In this document: piece after piece, positions 52,001 to 60,349 of the stretch
How the letters are laid out: every line of letters begins with the position of its first letter
Position numbering within the stretch: position 1 is the first letter of the stretch
From: Actinomyces sp. ph3
Lineage (GTDB): Bacteria > Actinomycetota > Actinomycetes > Actinomycetales > Actinomycetaceae
DNA length: 64,000 nt
NCBI RefSeq assembly: GCF_000308055.1
Contig: NZ_CAGY01000007.1
Span: 62,001-126,000 of the forward strand
Reading direction: 5' to 3'
The notes under the pieces: generated by a model
The model's database searches: none
Told to the model about the DNA's origin: nothing
Seen by the model: the letters and a program-made list of their open reading frames with translations, nothing else
Program-made: the position numbers and the translations under genes

Positions 52001-52553
52001 CAAAAATGTCGCGCAGCTCTGCGGCCTCAGCCACGGCCTCGTCCCATTGGCCCAAACGCATGCGTGTCTGAACTGCACCTGAAGGGCAACCGGTGAAAAC
52101 GATCAGTCCCTTGTGGAAGCGTTCAAGCAGTTCCTTATCGGCGCGAGGCCACTTACCGAATTGCCCGTCGACCGAGGCGTAACTTCCCAAGCGGAAAAGG
52201 TTGTGCATTCCCTCTGTTGAGTATGCAAGCAAAGTCAGGTGGTTATAGGAACCCGAGGCTGATACGTCGTCGCTGCGTTGCCACGGCTCACCCCACGTCA
52301 CCTTTTGACGATCGAAACGTGAAGTACCCGGAGTGACATAGGCTTCCAAGCCAATGATGGGCTTGATACCAGCCTTTTTCGCAGCGTCGTAAAACTCGTA
52401 AGCGCCGAAGAGATAGCCGTGGTCGGTCAGGCCAATTGCGGGCTGTCCCAGCCTTGCAGCTTCTGCAACCATCGGCTTGATTCGTGCTGCTCCATCGAGC
52501 ATCGAGTATTCCGAATGATTGTGCAGATGCACGAAAGAGTCCGCTGGTGCCAT
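49005..52553 (-). CDS. dnaE: DNA polymerase III alpha subunit
   Basis: Replicative DNA polymerase catalytic subunit, 1182 residues. The N-terminal PHP domain is intact at HLHNHSEYSMLDG and LTDHGYLFG, so it may keep metal-dependent proofreading as in actinobacterial DnaE1. The palm motif is MPDFDVDFDERRRDEV. Helix-hairpin-helix and OB-fold (VKIAGLVSSVQTKVTKQG) regions follow. The length and full PHP domain point to DnaE1 rather than DnaE2/ImuC. The ATG at 52553 has no ribosome site and looks leaderless. Confidence 0.96.
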   Translation of the reverse strand: MAPADSFVHLHNHSEYSMLDGAARIKPMVAEAARLGQPAIGLTDHGYLFGAYEFYDAAKKAGIKPIIGLEAYVTPGTSRFDRQKVTWGEPWQRSDDVSASGSYNHLTLLAYSTEGMHNLFRLGSYASVDGQFGKWPRADKELLERFHKGLIVFTGCPSGAVQTRMRLGQWDEAVAEAAELRDIFGPENFYVEVMDHGIEFERRTQKQLLELAKLMDAPLVATNDAHYVKKEDRGIQDALLCINSGSRISDPDRFKFDGDGYYIRPSEEMRSIWKELPQACDSTLEIAERCEVHFRTTAEGASYMPDFPVPEGEDKTSWFIKEVEKGLQERFPKGIPDAVRKQAEYEEDVIIKMGFPGYFLTVADYINWAKSQGIRVGPGRGSGAGSMVAYAMKITELNPLNHGLIFERFLNPERISMPDFDVDFDERRRDEVIEYVKQKYGEDRISQVVTYGRIKTKQALKDSARILGRDFKVGEQLTKALPPSVMGKDISVAGIFDEKDKRYAEAAEFRKYYEENPDVHEVVQYALGLEGLTRQWGVHACAVIMSSHTLTDIIPIMKRPQDGAIITQFDYPTCEGLGLLKMDFLGLRNLTVISDALENIKLNGKQDPDLDHVPLDDPATYELLGRGDTLGVFQLDGGGMRDLLKLMKPDNFEDISAVGALYRPGPMGANSHTNYALRKNGRQEITPIHPELAEPLKDILGTTYGLIVYQEQVMQIAQKLAGYSLGQADILRKAMGKKKKEVLDQQFKGFRQGMLDNGYSEESIKALWDVVVPFSAYAFNKAHSAAYGLVSYWTAYLKANYPTEYMAALLTSTKDNKDRRALYLAECRHMGITVLPPDVNASMGTFAPDGKDIRFGLNAIQNVGANVVDAIVETRQEKGKFTTFQDFLDKVPQVVCNKRTIQSLVRAGAFDSLGYTRRALLSRCDEAVDAVIDVKRNEAIGQFDLFGGMGMGEDSGSSLAIEIPDLPEFDRRQKLAEEREMLGLYVSDHPLRGLEGALDRHQDVEIAQIVGGDESMVDRTVKIAGLVSSVQTKVTKQGNPWAIATIEDLSGSVEVLFFPRAYETVQTFLAPDLVVQIEGRVNTRDEQVSIYGQSMNILELREDGNVPLDLELAASRCTPELLRELKEVLETFPGSSPVRLHLREPGRVTIVELDSSLRVTQSGPFFSHVKAVVGADGVLTSH

Positions 52554-52559
52554 GGTGTC

Positions 52560-52565
52560 AGTCTA
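52560..52565 (-). promoter_or_regulatory. Likely -10 element TAGACT of a leaderless dnaE promoter
   Basis: On the minus strand TAGACT is followed by six bases and then the dnaE ATG. It fits the TANNNT pattern, and the spacing is the same as at the pepO gene. No Shine-Dalgarno sequence is present. Confidence 0.45.
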
Positions 52566-52610
52566 GTGTTTCTTGAGCCAGCACACTGGGCGAAGCGTGA
52601 AGGAAAATGC

Positions 52611-53525
52611 TTAGGCGTGACGCAAAATCTCCAAAGCGTGATTGAGGTCATCCGGATAAGGGGCCCGTACCGTCACGGGAAGTTGAGTTCGCGGATGCGT
52701 AAATCCCAGCTCAACCGCGTGCAGCCACTGACGGTCCAAGCCCAATTGTTCTGCTTTCGTGGGGTCGGCCCCATAGAAGACATCACCGACACAGGGATGG
52801 CCGATAGCAGCCATATGCACACGAATCTGGTGAGTACGTCCCGTTTCCAGATGCACATCCAAGAGCGCGGCACCCGGCATGAGCTCGAGGGTGTCGTAGT
52901 GCGTCACCGCTCGCTTTCCCCCGTCAATCACCGCCATGCGCCATTCCCTCGAGGGGTGGCGTCCAATCGGTGCGTCAATCGTTCCCGAGGCCGGGTCTGG
53001 GTGTCCTGCAACCACCGCGTGGTAGATCTTGCGTACAGTCCGTTCCTTGAAGGCGCGCTTCATCACCGAGTACGCGAGTTCAGACTTGGCCACCATCATT
53101 GCGCCCGAGGTTCCTACATCCAGTCGATGAACAATTCCTTGACGTTCAACTGGTCCATGAGTAGTGATTCGATATCCCGCTGCCGCGAGGTTGCCAACAA
53201 CGGTAGGTCCTGTCCATCCTGGACCCGAGTGCGCTGCAACACCAACCGGCTTGTTGACAACGACAATATCGTCATCGTCGTAGAGAATATCCATCCCCAC
53301 TACTGGAGTTACAGGAGTTTCCGGTTCAGGGATCGTAATTTCTAAGAGATCGTTCTCTCCAAGCCTGTCCGATTTAGAGGCTGGAGTACCGTTAATTGTC
53401 ACATTCTGGTCAAGGATGAGCTCACTACATCGTGAACGCGACAGACCGAGAATGCGCGAAAGCGCTGCGTCGACGCGCTCTCCAATCAAGGCATCGGGCA
53501 CGGGCATCAAACGAGTATCGGACAT
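52611..53525 (-). CDS. rluD: RluA/RluD family 23S rRNA pseudouridine synthase
   Basis: A 304-residue pseudouridine synthase. An S4 domain covers about residues 15-65 ([17 protein letters not shown]). The catalytic Asp136 is in [10 protein letters not shown], and [20 protein letters not shown] follows. RluD-type enzymes modify helix 69 of 23S rRNA; the exact target here is inferred from family and from the usual place after lspA. It lies 2 nt after lspA. Confidence 0.9.
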   Translation of the reverse strand: MSDTRLMPVPDALIGERVDAALSRILGLSRSRCSELILDQNVTINGTPASKSDRLGENDLLEITIPEPETPVTPVVGMDILYDDDDIVVVNKPVGVAAHSGPGWTGPTVVGNLAAAGYRITTHGPVERQGIVHRLDVGTSGAMMVAKSELAYSVMKRAFKERTVRKIYHAVVAGHPDPASGTIDAPIGRHPSREWRMAVIDGGKRAVTHYDTLELMPGAALLDVHLETGRTHQIRVHMAAIGHPCVGDVFYGADPTKAEQLGLDRQWLHAVELGFTHPRTQLPVTVRAPYPDDLNHALEILRHA

Positions 53526-53527
53526 AT

Positions 53528-54013
53528 TCAGCGCACCGAGTGTTTGTTACCGGTAAAGCTTGCAATCAGCAGGATCACGACCGCGCAGACAATCCAAATA
53601 TCGGCAACGTTACCAATGAACCAGTTACCGTATCCGATGAAGTCGACAACGTGGCCACTTCCCCATCGAGGTTCCTGAATAAAACGATCAATCAAGTTAC
53701 CAGCCGCACCGCCAAGGAGCAGAGCACATCCGAACGCAAGCAGGCGCGAGTCAACGCGCGGAAGATACATGACAATCGCAGTAACAACAACGCAGGCGAT
53801 ACAGGTGAAGATGATTGTCGTATGTGAGCCCAAGGAAAAGGCTGCACCGGGATTCGCAGTGAGCTCCAGTCGAAGGAAGGACCCAAGGAGCGGGCGTTGC
53901 TGTCCATCACTCAGATTCTTCAGTGCCCAAAACTTTGAAGCCTGATCCGTTACCAATGCGATTAAGGCAATGATGTACGCCCAGACGAGCATGCTGCGAT
54001 TATTTTTCTTCAC
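53528..54013 (-). CDS. lspA: Lipoprotein signal peptidase
   Basis: Membrane aspartic peptidase that cuts the signal peptide of diacylated prolipoproteins. It has 161 residues, four membrane segments and catalytic Asp109 ([11 protein letters not shown]) and Asp138 (WFIGNVADI); [11 protein letters not shown] is also a family motif. The next gene follows by 2 nt. Confidence 0.95.
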   Translation of the reverse strand: MKKNNRSMLVWAYIIALIALVTDQASKFWALKNLSDGQQRPLLGSFLRLELTANPGAAFSLGSHTTIIFTCIACVVVTAIVMYLPRVDSRLLAFGCALLLGGAAGNLIDRFIQEPRWGSGHVVDFIGYGNWFIGNVADIWIVCAVVILLIASFTGNKHSVR

Positions 54014-54023
54014 ATAAAGAATT

Positions 54024-54056
54024 ATGACGGTGGCGCCGCAAAGGCGCCACCGTCAT
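54024..54056 (-). terminator. Terminator between divIVA and lspA
   Basis: A perfect 14-bp stem ATGACGGTGGCGCC / GGCGCCACCGTCAT with a 5-nt loop lies 18 nt after the divIVA stop and ends 10 nt upstream of the lspA ATG. The minus-strand tail AATTCTTTA is only moderately T-rich. Confidence 0.7.
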
Positions 54057-54074
54057 AGAGATCTTGATCCGAAA

Positions 54075-54692
54075 TCAGTTCTGAGTTCCGGCGTTCACTT
54101 CCTGGAGCAAACCTTCCAGGTGCTCGCGCAGGTTTGCACGGTACTCGGACTCGAAGGAACGCAGTTCGTTGATCTTGCCCTCGAGCAGTGCACGCTCCTG
54201 ATCCAGCTGAGAAAGAATGTTCTGGTGCTGGTTCTGTGCGTCAGCAATAATTTCGTCGCGCTTCGCGTTTGCGTCGGAGATGATGCGATCGGCTTCTTCG
54301 CGGCCATCGCGAACGTACTCGTCGTGGACGCGCTGCGCCAGTGCAAGCATCGAGGTTGCAGATTCTGCGCTCTCGGGAGCAACAGCAACTGCGGGGGCTG
54401 CAACGGCGGTCTCGGTGACGGAAGGCTCGGGGGCAACGGGCTCTTCAACGACGGGAGCAGCGGCCTCTTCTGCAGGCTTGTAGCTGGGGGCTTCGCCACC
54501 GGACAGCTCAGCGACACGACGCTCAGCAGCCTCAAGCTGTTCGCGCAGGTTCTGGTTCTCAGCCTGGAGAGTATAGATCGTGGAAACGACCTCATCGAGG
54601 AAGTCGTCAACCTCGACCTGGTCATATCCTTCACGGAACTTCACAATGTTGAAGGTTTTTTCCAACACATCTTCGGTTGTGAGCAGAGCCAT
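54075..54692 (-). CDS. divIVA: DivIVA/Wag31 polar growth protein
   Basis: A 205-residue DivIVA. The membrane-curvature domain is residues 1-60 (LTTEDVLEKTFNIVKFREGY, then DQVEVDDFLDEVV). A Pro/Ala/Glu-rich linker spans about 65-110, and a C-terminal coiled coil about 110-200 (VHDEYVRDGREEADRIISDA). In actinobacteria DivIVA/Wag31 directs polar cell-wall growth. GAGAGG lies before the ATG. It is the last gene of the ftsZ-side run before a hairpin. Confidence 0.95.
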   Translation of the reverse strand: MALLTTEDVLEKTFNIVKFREGYDQVEVDDFLDEVVSTIYTLQAENQNLREQLEAAERRVAELSGGEAPSYKPAEEAAAPVVEEPVAPEPSVTETAVAAPAVAVAPESAESATSMLALAQRVHDEYVRDGREEADRIISDANAKRDEIIADAQNQHQNILSQLDQERALLEGKINELRSFESEYRANLREHLEGLLQEVNAGTQN

Positions 54693-54886
54693 TTGTTTAC
54701 CTCTCGGTACTTGTTGTGTGACGCTCGCATGCTTGCGTCACCGGATCACCGATGAGGATGACCCGAACTACACACTGGAATAATAGCGGAACTAGCGTCA
54801 CAATAACACCAATTTCCCCATATTTCACTTATTACTCAGGTGACATGCAACCGCGATAGAACCGAGGTTACTGCCAAACGCCAGAG

Positions 54887-55195
54887 CTAAAAGCCCAAGC
54901 TGCGAACGAAAACCCCGAGGTTTTCAACAATGATCGTCGCCAAAAACAGGATCATAAATCCCAGATCGATGGCAACGTTCCCTCCAAGACGCAGCGGTGG
55001 AATTATCCTGCGCAGGAAAGAAAGAGGGGGATCAGTCAACGCATAGACCAGATTCGCGATGGGCAGAATGATCCCTGACGGCCTCCACAGTGGAGAGAAG
55101 AAGCGAATCCAATCAAAAATCATGCGCGCGATCAACACGAGCATGTACAGACCCGCAAGAAGAGCAATCGCTCCTCCCAACCACTGGGAGATCAT
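54887..55195 (-). CDS. YggT family membrane protein
   Basis: A 102-residue protein with two or three membrane segments around the motif LVYALTDPPLSFLRRIIPPL typical of YggT. The family is linked to division and osmotic stress, but the role is unclear. It starts 2 nt after sepF. The 191-nt gap to divIVA downstream carries ATAATA/TATTAT at 54780-54785, a possible -10 for divIVA. Confidence 0.88.
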   Translation of the reverse strand: MISQWLGGAIALLAGLYMLVLIARMIFDWIRFFSPLWRPSGIILPIANLVYALTDPPLSFLRRIIPPLRLGGNVAIDLGFMILFLATIIVENLGVFVRSLGF

Positions 55196-55197
55196 GA

Positions 55198-55659
55198 TCA
55201 GCGTCCGAAGAGCGAAGTCGCCGAACGGTTCGACCCGGTCACGTCGCCGGTTACCTCAACGCTGTGAGGAGAAAGGAGGAAAACACGATCGGTAACGCGT
55301 TCGAATACGCCCTGAAGGCCATAGGTCAAGCCAACAGCGAAGTCGATGAAACGCTGCGCGTCCTTATCTGAGACCTCAGAAAGATTCATGATGACGGGAA
55401 CACCATCACGGTAGGGCTCGGCGATTGCCGGCGCATCGTTGTAGTTCAATGGACGCACAGTGACGATACGCGAAAGATCCGCCTGCTGAACGCTGCGGCG
55501 CTCTTCGCGGTGAATCGGCGTGACATTCGATGCGGGAGTAATGTGAGCCACTTCTGTCTCCTCAACTTCTTCGGGAAGGAAGTCCAAGGTGCTCTCATCG
55601 ACCTCTTCCGGGGTGTACCAACCCATGAATTGGCGTGCTTTTGCTCCGAAGCCTGACAT
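55198..55659 (-). CDS. sepF: Cell division protein SepF
   Basis: Membrane anchor of the FtsZ ring in actinobacteria, which lack FtsA. It has 153 residues. An N-terminal amphipathic helix region (MSGFGAKARQFMGWY) is followed by an acidic linker and the SepF core (IVTVRPLNYNDAPAI, VIMNLSEVSDKDAQR). The second of two tandem ATGs (55659) is chosen because AGGAG is then 6 nt upstream. It lies 62 nt after pgeF. Confidence 0.93.
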   Translation of the reverse strand: MSGFGAKARQFMGWYTPEEVDESTLDFLPEEVEETEVAHITPASNVTPIHREERRSVQQADLSRIVTVRPLNYNDAPAIAEPYRDGVPVIMNLSEVSDKDAQRFIDFAVGLTYGLQGVFERVTDRVFLLSPHSVEVTGDVTGSNRSATSLFGR

Positions 55660-55721
55660 CATGCTCTCCTCTATGTAACGGGACCTGAGCACAAGGTAAT
55701 GCGCCGGAGCGATTCACACGC

Positions 55722-56468
55722 TTAAGCCTGTCGGCATGTCGCAATTACCGATGCGAAACGCCCACAACCTGGGTCTCGACGATAGGAATGATATAAGGGA
55801 TTTTCCAGTGTGCATTCATTGATCCACGAGGCCTCAATCCCTCGCTCCGCGGCCCATGCCAATGCCGCACCGGGAAGATCTAGAGCATCACTCCCCCATG
55901 ATGTGCGCGAGGCTATCGCGGGGGCAATAAGAGCACTCTGTTCTTTCATTGAAGCCGGGACTTCATAGCATTGGCCGCAGATAGACGGTCCAATGAGCAT
56001 CTGAATATCAGCGGTGTCCACACCAAAAGAAGCAAAGACCTCACATGTTCGGTCAAGAATCCCTCCGAGGAATCCCACGCGTCCGGCGTGAACTGCGCCG
56101 ATGACTCCATTTCCGCTACTCAGCAAGATCGGCATACAGTCTGCCGTCATCACAGCCAAGGCTGGGGGTTGTTCCCACTGACGCGAATCGATCACGACAC
56201 CATCGCAGTCAAGGGGGCCTATTTCCCCTTGATACTCCTGTGTTGAAAGAAAGGCATTCGCAGGAGTGAGCGCCTCAACCTTCACCGAATGCGTCTGATT
56301 CATCCAAACAATGGGATGATCAATCAGCGCGGAAAGCTCACGGCGGCGCTCATGAACATGCTCCGCGTCATCGCCGACATGCGTCCCAAAGTTGTCCCGA
56401 TATGGGTCGGCGCCCGCGCCGACTTCAGTGAAGTAAACGCGGGCACCGTGCAGGTCAGTGTGCTTCAT
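55722..56468 (-). CDS. pgeF: YfiH/PgeF family purine nucleoside phosphorylase-like protein
   Basis: A 248-residue multicopper-oxidase-fold protein of the YfiH (DUF152) family, usually annotated as peptidoglycan editing factor or laccase-like purine nucleoside phosphorylase. Motifs: NQTHSVKVE, LAVMTADCMPILL and AVHAGRVGFLGGI, with the His-Cys-His zinc site. It overlaps the ftsZ stop by one base (TGATG). Confidence 0.9.
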   Translation of the reverse strand: MKHTDLHGARVYFTEVGAGADPYRDNFGTHVGDDAEHVHERRRELSALIDHPIVWMNQTHSVKVEALTPANAFLSTQEYQGEIGPLDCDGVVIDSRQWEQPPALAVMTADCMPILLSSGNGVIGAVHAGRVGFLGGILDRTCEVFASFGVDTADIQMLIGPSICGQCYEVPASMKEQSALIAPAIASRTSWGSDALDLPGAALAWAAERGIEASWINECTLENPLYHSYRRDPGCGRFASVIATCRQA

Positions 56469-57706
56469 CAGCGCAAGAAATCAGGAATATCCAAGACATC
56501 CGAAGGCTGCTCCTCTTCGAAGACACGAGGCACTTCGAGGGAAGGAACTTCCTTCGACGACTCTTCTTCGCTCTGGCGGGCAATCGGAATCTGGTTGGTG
56601 CGCGTTGGCAATTCGGGATCTGCGCGGTGAGCTGCGGTGTGAGCCGAGGCCACCTCCCCGATGCGACGCTGAGGAGCTGCAGGAGCTTCGGTCTTTTCCT
56701 GACGAGTATGGACCGGTCGAGGAGCCACGACGGGCTCATTTGCCGGAGAAGATTGGGATGCGACCTCGTCAAAGCCCGCCGCGATGACGGTCACGCGAAT
56801 TTCATCACCGAGGGAGTCATCGATAACAGAACCGAAGATGATGTTGGCCTCGGGGTGCGCGGCCTCGCGAACCAGGAGCGAGGACTGGTAGATCTCCTGC
56901 AAGCCAAGGTCGGAACCGCCCTGGAAGAACATGAGGACGCCGTGTGCGCCATCGATCGAGGCTTCAAGGAGCGGCGAGGAGATAGCGGACTCGACTGCAC
57001 GAAGAGCACGATCTTCGCCGGTTGCCGAGCCAATACCCATAAGGGCGGAACCGGCATCCTTCATTACGGACTTCACATCGTTGAAGTCCACGTTGATCAG
57101 ACCGGGGGTGGTGATCAGTTCGGTGATACCTTGAACGCCGGAAAGCAGAACCTGATCGGCGGCACGGAAAGCTTCGAGTACTGAGATATTGGCATCTGAG
57201 ATCTGAAGCAGACGATCGTTCGGAATGACGATCAGGGTGTCGACCTCTTCACGGAGCTTCTCAACACCGGCATCAGCCTGGGATGCGCGGCGGTTTCCTT
57301 CAAAGGAGAAGGGGCGGGTGACAACACCGACGGTCAGGGCGCCTGCGGTGCGCGCAATCTTCGCGACAACGGGGGCAGCACCGGTTCCGGTTCCGCCACC
57401 TTCACCTGCGGTCACGAAGACCATATCCGCGCCTTCAAGGGCCTCGGTAATTTCGTCAATGTGGTCTTCAGCTGCCTGTCGCCCCACTGCGGGGTCTGCA
57501 CCGGCGCCGAGGCCATGGGTAAGGTCACGACCGATGTCCAGCTTCGTCTCTGCATCGGACATCAGCAAAGCTTGTGCGTCAGTGTTCACAGCAATGAACT
57601 CAACGCCTTTCAAGCCAACTTCAATCATTCGATTGACGGCGTTAACACCGCCGCCACCAACTCCGACGACTTTGATAACCGCCAGATGATTCTGCGGTGC
57701 GACCAT
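56468..57706 (-). CDS. ftsZ: Cell division protein FtsZ
   Basis: Tubulin-like GTPase of the division ring, 412 residues. [18 protein letters not shown] opens the Rossmann domain, the GTP signature GGGTGTG is at 103-109, and DFNDVKSVM is present. A linker of about 60 residues leads to the C-terminal anchor LDIPDFLR, the SepF-binding peptide. The ATG at 57706 is chosen to match the usual FtsZ start; the frame runs 13 codons further. A 136-nt gap to ftsQ suggests an additional promoter. Confidence 0.97.
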   Translation of the reverse strand: MVAPQNHLAVIKVVGVGGGGVNAVNRMIEVGLKGVEFIAVNTDAQALLMSDAETKLDIGRDLTHGLGAGADPAVGRQAAEDHIDEITEALEGADMVFVTAGEGGGTGTGAAPVVAKIARTAGALTVGVVTRPFSFEGNRRASQADAGVEKLREEVDTLIVIPNDRLLQISDANISVLEAFRAADQVLLSGVQGITELITTPGLINVDFNDVKSVMKDAGSALMGIGSATGEDRALRAVESAISSPLLEASIDGAHGVLMFFQGGSDLGLQEIYQSSLLVREAAHPEANIIFGSVIDDSLGDEIRVTVIAAGFDEVASQSSPANEPVVAPRPVHTRQEKTEAPAAPQRRIGEVASAHTAAHRADPELPTRTNQIPIARQSEEESSKEVPSLEVPRVFEEEQPSDVLDIPDFLR

Positions 57707-57842
57707 AACCTTGCCCTCTTTCTGCGCACCAACCTTAAACCTCAAGTAGAAGGTTGATGTTTGACCTGCGTGTAGACGGGAAGAAGGTAGGGGTAAGACC
57801 CCAATTCTTCAAGACAATTCGTGGGCGTGTCGCTTCTCCAAT

Positions 57843-58946
57843 TTAAGAAGTGACAGGATGCACGGGCGAGGACACGTCATAGTTCCGTGCCTGACGCTGT
57901 GAAATCAAAACAGCCGCAACTTTTGCCTTGAGCTCGTTGTCCTTCGCTACTCCCCAATTGAGCGTTCGAGAATTCGTCAAGGTCATGGAAATGGTTTGGC
58001 CATCGTGAGTGATCATCGTGATATTCGAGCGCAGATCATCCCCCATCGCTGTCCAAATCGCCGCGACATCAGCTGCAGCTTGTGCACGCTGATCGCCATC
58101 AGGAAGCGTCGTTGGGGCCATTCCCTCGGGAGCCGTCGAGGCAGAAGAAACCGTTACGCCTTGGTCGTCGACCAAAGCCCAAGAAGAACCGTCTTTCACT
58201 GCCAGAATCGCTTGCCGCGGACGGACCTGAACGCTTAATCCGCGCGGCCAGGAACGCTGGACATTTACCTCACGAACCAGACGCACCTTCGCTATTTGCT
58301 CGTCGATCGCAGAAGTCTTCAGGCGTGGAAGTGGAACCGAGGCAAAAGGCTCGATCGCGGCACGCACCTCGTTTTGAGTAGTCGTATCATCACCGAGCCC
58401 CTCGATCGACACCCTCGACATATCGAGAGCAAAAAGAGGCGAGAAAAAGACTCCCCACACCAAAGCACACACCACAATGACTCCGCCACAGGCGGAGGCG
58501 ACTCGAGTAAGGAGTAGGCGTCGATGCGCATGCGTGCGTTCACGACGCCTCTCATTCAAATCAGCCGTTGCACTTTCATCGCTTGACCCCAAAATCGCAG
58601 CCGCATCCGATTGCCCCAGTGGGCGGTTGAGTAGTTCTCCACTACTGGGTGACTGTGCGCTTGCCTCACGCCTCGCCCGACGCAATTCGCGATTTCGCTT
58701 CCTACGCGCAGCGCGTTCTGCCTCTTTCTTCTCCTCGGCCGACGAGGCCTGAGCCAAAGAGGGCGCAGGGTGATCCGAAACCGAGGCCTCGGGAAAAGAA
58801 GTGACGGTAGCGGAAGAGGCACCTTCCCCGGATGCTTCCTCGGGCGCGGCAAAGCCCTGCGAGGACTCAGAAGAAACCTCTGGCGTAGAAGAGGCCTCGG
58901 GCGCGGAAGAAAATCGGGAACGACGGGGGCGCGGGGGCTGCTTCAC
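57843..58946 (-). CDS. ftsQ: Cell division protein FtsQ
   Basis: Bitopic membrane protein of the divisome, 367 residues. About 145 residues rich in Ala, Ser, Glu and Arg form an unusually long cytoplasmic tail. One membrane segment lies at about 147-167, then the POTRA domain (RVSIEGLGDDTTTQNEVRAA) and the FtsQ beta domain. The GTG at 58946 has GGAG 6 nt upstream and forms GTGA with the murC stop; ATG at 58976 inside murC is less likely. Confidence 0.9.
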   Translation of the reverse strand: MKQPPRPRRSRFSSAPEASSTPEVSSESSQGFAAPEEASGEGASSATVTSFPEASVSDHPAPSLAQASSAEEKKEAERAARRKRNRELRRARREASAQSPSSGELLNRPLGQSDAAAILGSSDESATADLNERRRERTHAHRRLLLTRVASACGGVIVVCALVWGVFFSPLFALDMSRVSIEGLGDDTTTQNEVRAAIEPFASVPLPRLKTSAIDEQIAKVRLVREVNVQRSWPRGLSVQVRPRQAILAVKDGSSWALVDDQGVTVSSASTAPEGMAPTTLPDGDQRAQAAADVAAIWTAMGDDLRSNITMITHDGQTISMTLTNSRTLNWGVAKDNELKAKVAAVLISQRQARNYDVSSPVHPVTS

Positions 58947-60349
58947 TGGCCGCTCCCCTGCTCCCCATGCTCCCATTCATCCAAAACATCGCTACCGGTC
59001 TGAGTAATTGAGCCAGCACCCATAGTGACTAAGATTCCGTCCTCGCCGAGCTCGCGGGCAGCCATACGTGCGGCCTCATGCATATCCGGAACGTAGTGTG
59101 CTCGAGACAGATGTGAAGTAATGAGCTGAGAAGTCACGCCGGGCATGGGATCCTCACGCGCGCCGTAAATATCGCAGACGTAGACGTGATCCGCATGTGA
59201 AAGTGCCTGGGCAAAGCGCTCGGCGAAAGCCTGAGTACGCGAATACAGGTGCGGTTGGAAAACCACGCTTACTTCCCCATCACCGGCTGCAGTACGAGCC
59301 TGCTGCAATGCCGCAGCGACCTCGGTGGGATGGTGTGCATAGTCATCAAACAGACGACGAGTTCCAACCTGTCCCTTGAACTCGAAGCGCCGAGAAGTTC
59401 CAGCAAATGCGGCCAGAGAGTGAGCCATGGTCTGCGCGTCGGTTCCCAAGCGAACTCCTGCAATCCACGCCGCACAGGCATTGAGAAGATTGTGAATTCC
59501 GGGAACTGCCAAATGAATTTCGGCCTTCACATCACCCCAGGCCAGCAGCGCCGAAGCGGTATGGCCATCAGTAAGAGCCTCTTCGATGATGACATCTGTG
59601 CTTCCGCCCAAGTCTGAGCTCTCATGACCGGAGCGCGCGTAGGTCACGGTATCGATGCCCTGAGTTCGGGCATATCGGGCCAAACGGGCACTTCCACCGT
59701 CTTCACCGCAGCACACCAAGGTTCCACCCGGGCGCAGGCAGCCAACAAAATCAACGAAGACCTGCTCAAAAGCTTCGCGCGAACCATAGCGATCCAAGTG
59801 ATCAGGTTCGACGTTGGTGACAATCTCGATCCACGGAGTGTAGTTGAGGAAGGAGCCATCGGATTCATCGGCTTCGGCAACGAAAACATCTCCGCTGCCC
59901 AAGTAGGCACCCGAACCCAGCTGAGGAATCACTGCACCGACTGCGATCGAGGGATCTTCACCGGCATCACGAAGGGCCATCGAGAGCATTGCTGAAGTCG
60001 TCGTCTTCCCGTGTGCTCCCGCAACTGCCACAAAACGCATACCGCTTGCAGCCAAAGCCAGAGCCTGGGAACGGTGAATAACGCTTTGCCCACGTCGACG
60101 GGCCTCGGCCAGCTCCGGGTTACTCTCACGCACTGCGGTGGACACAACAACTACCGCATCAGCAGGAACATGGGCAGCATCATGACCAACAAAAACCTCA
60201 ATTCCTGCATCACGGAGGTGATCAAGAATAGGAGATTCCTTCTGGTCAGAGCCCGAAACCTCAAGACCGCGATCCTTGAGAAGCTCAGCAACCACTGACA
60301 TTCCAGCGCCGCCGATACCGATGAGATGGAAGCGATGGGAAGTACTCAC
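58943..60349 (-). CDS. murC: UDP-N-acetylmuramate-L-alanine ligase
   Basis: Adds L-Ala to UDP-MurNAc in peptidoglycan synthesis. The 468-residue Mur ligase has HLIGIGGAGMSVVAELL at the start, the ATP loop AGAHGKTTTSAM, and C-terminal FDDYAHHPTEVAAAL. Starts at GTG 60349, overlapping the murG stop (GTGA), with AAGGA 6 nt upstream. Confidence 0.97.
   Translation of the reverse strand: MSTSHRFHLIGIGGAGMSVVAELLKDRGLEVSGSDQKESPILDHLRDAGIEVFVGHDAAHVPADAVVVVSTAVRESNPELAEARRRGQSVIHRSQALALAASGMRFVAVAGAHGKTTTSAMLSMALRDAGEDPSIAVGAVIPQLGSGAYLGSGDVFVAEADESDGSFLNYTPWIEIVTNVEPDHLDRYGSREAFEQVFVDFVGCLRPGGTLVCCGEDGGSARLARYARTQGIDTVTYARSGHESSDLGGSTDVIIEEALTDGHTASALLAWGDVKAEIHLAVPGIHNLLNACAAWIAGVRLGTDAQTMAHSLAAFAGTSRRFEFKGQVGTRRLFDDYAHHPTEVAAALQQARTAAGDGEVSVVFQPHLYSRTQAFAERFAQALSHADHVYVCDIYGAREDPMPGVTSQLITSHLSRAHYVPDMHEAARMAARELGEDGILVTMGAGSITQTGSDVLDEWEHGEQGSGQ

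Noticed and set aside
52419-53345. 308-codon open frame opposite the dnaE start and rluD
   Set aside because: Covers two real genes on the other strand and has no protein-like features.
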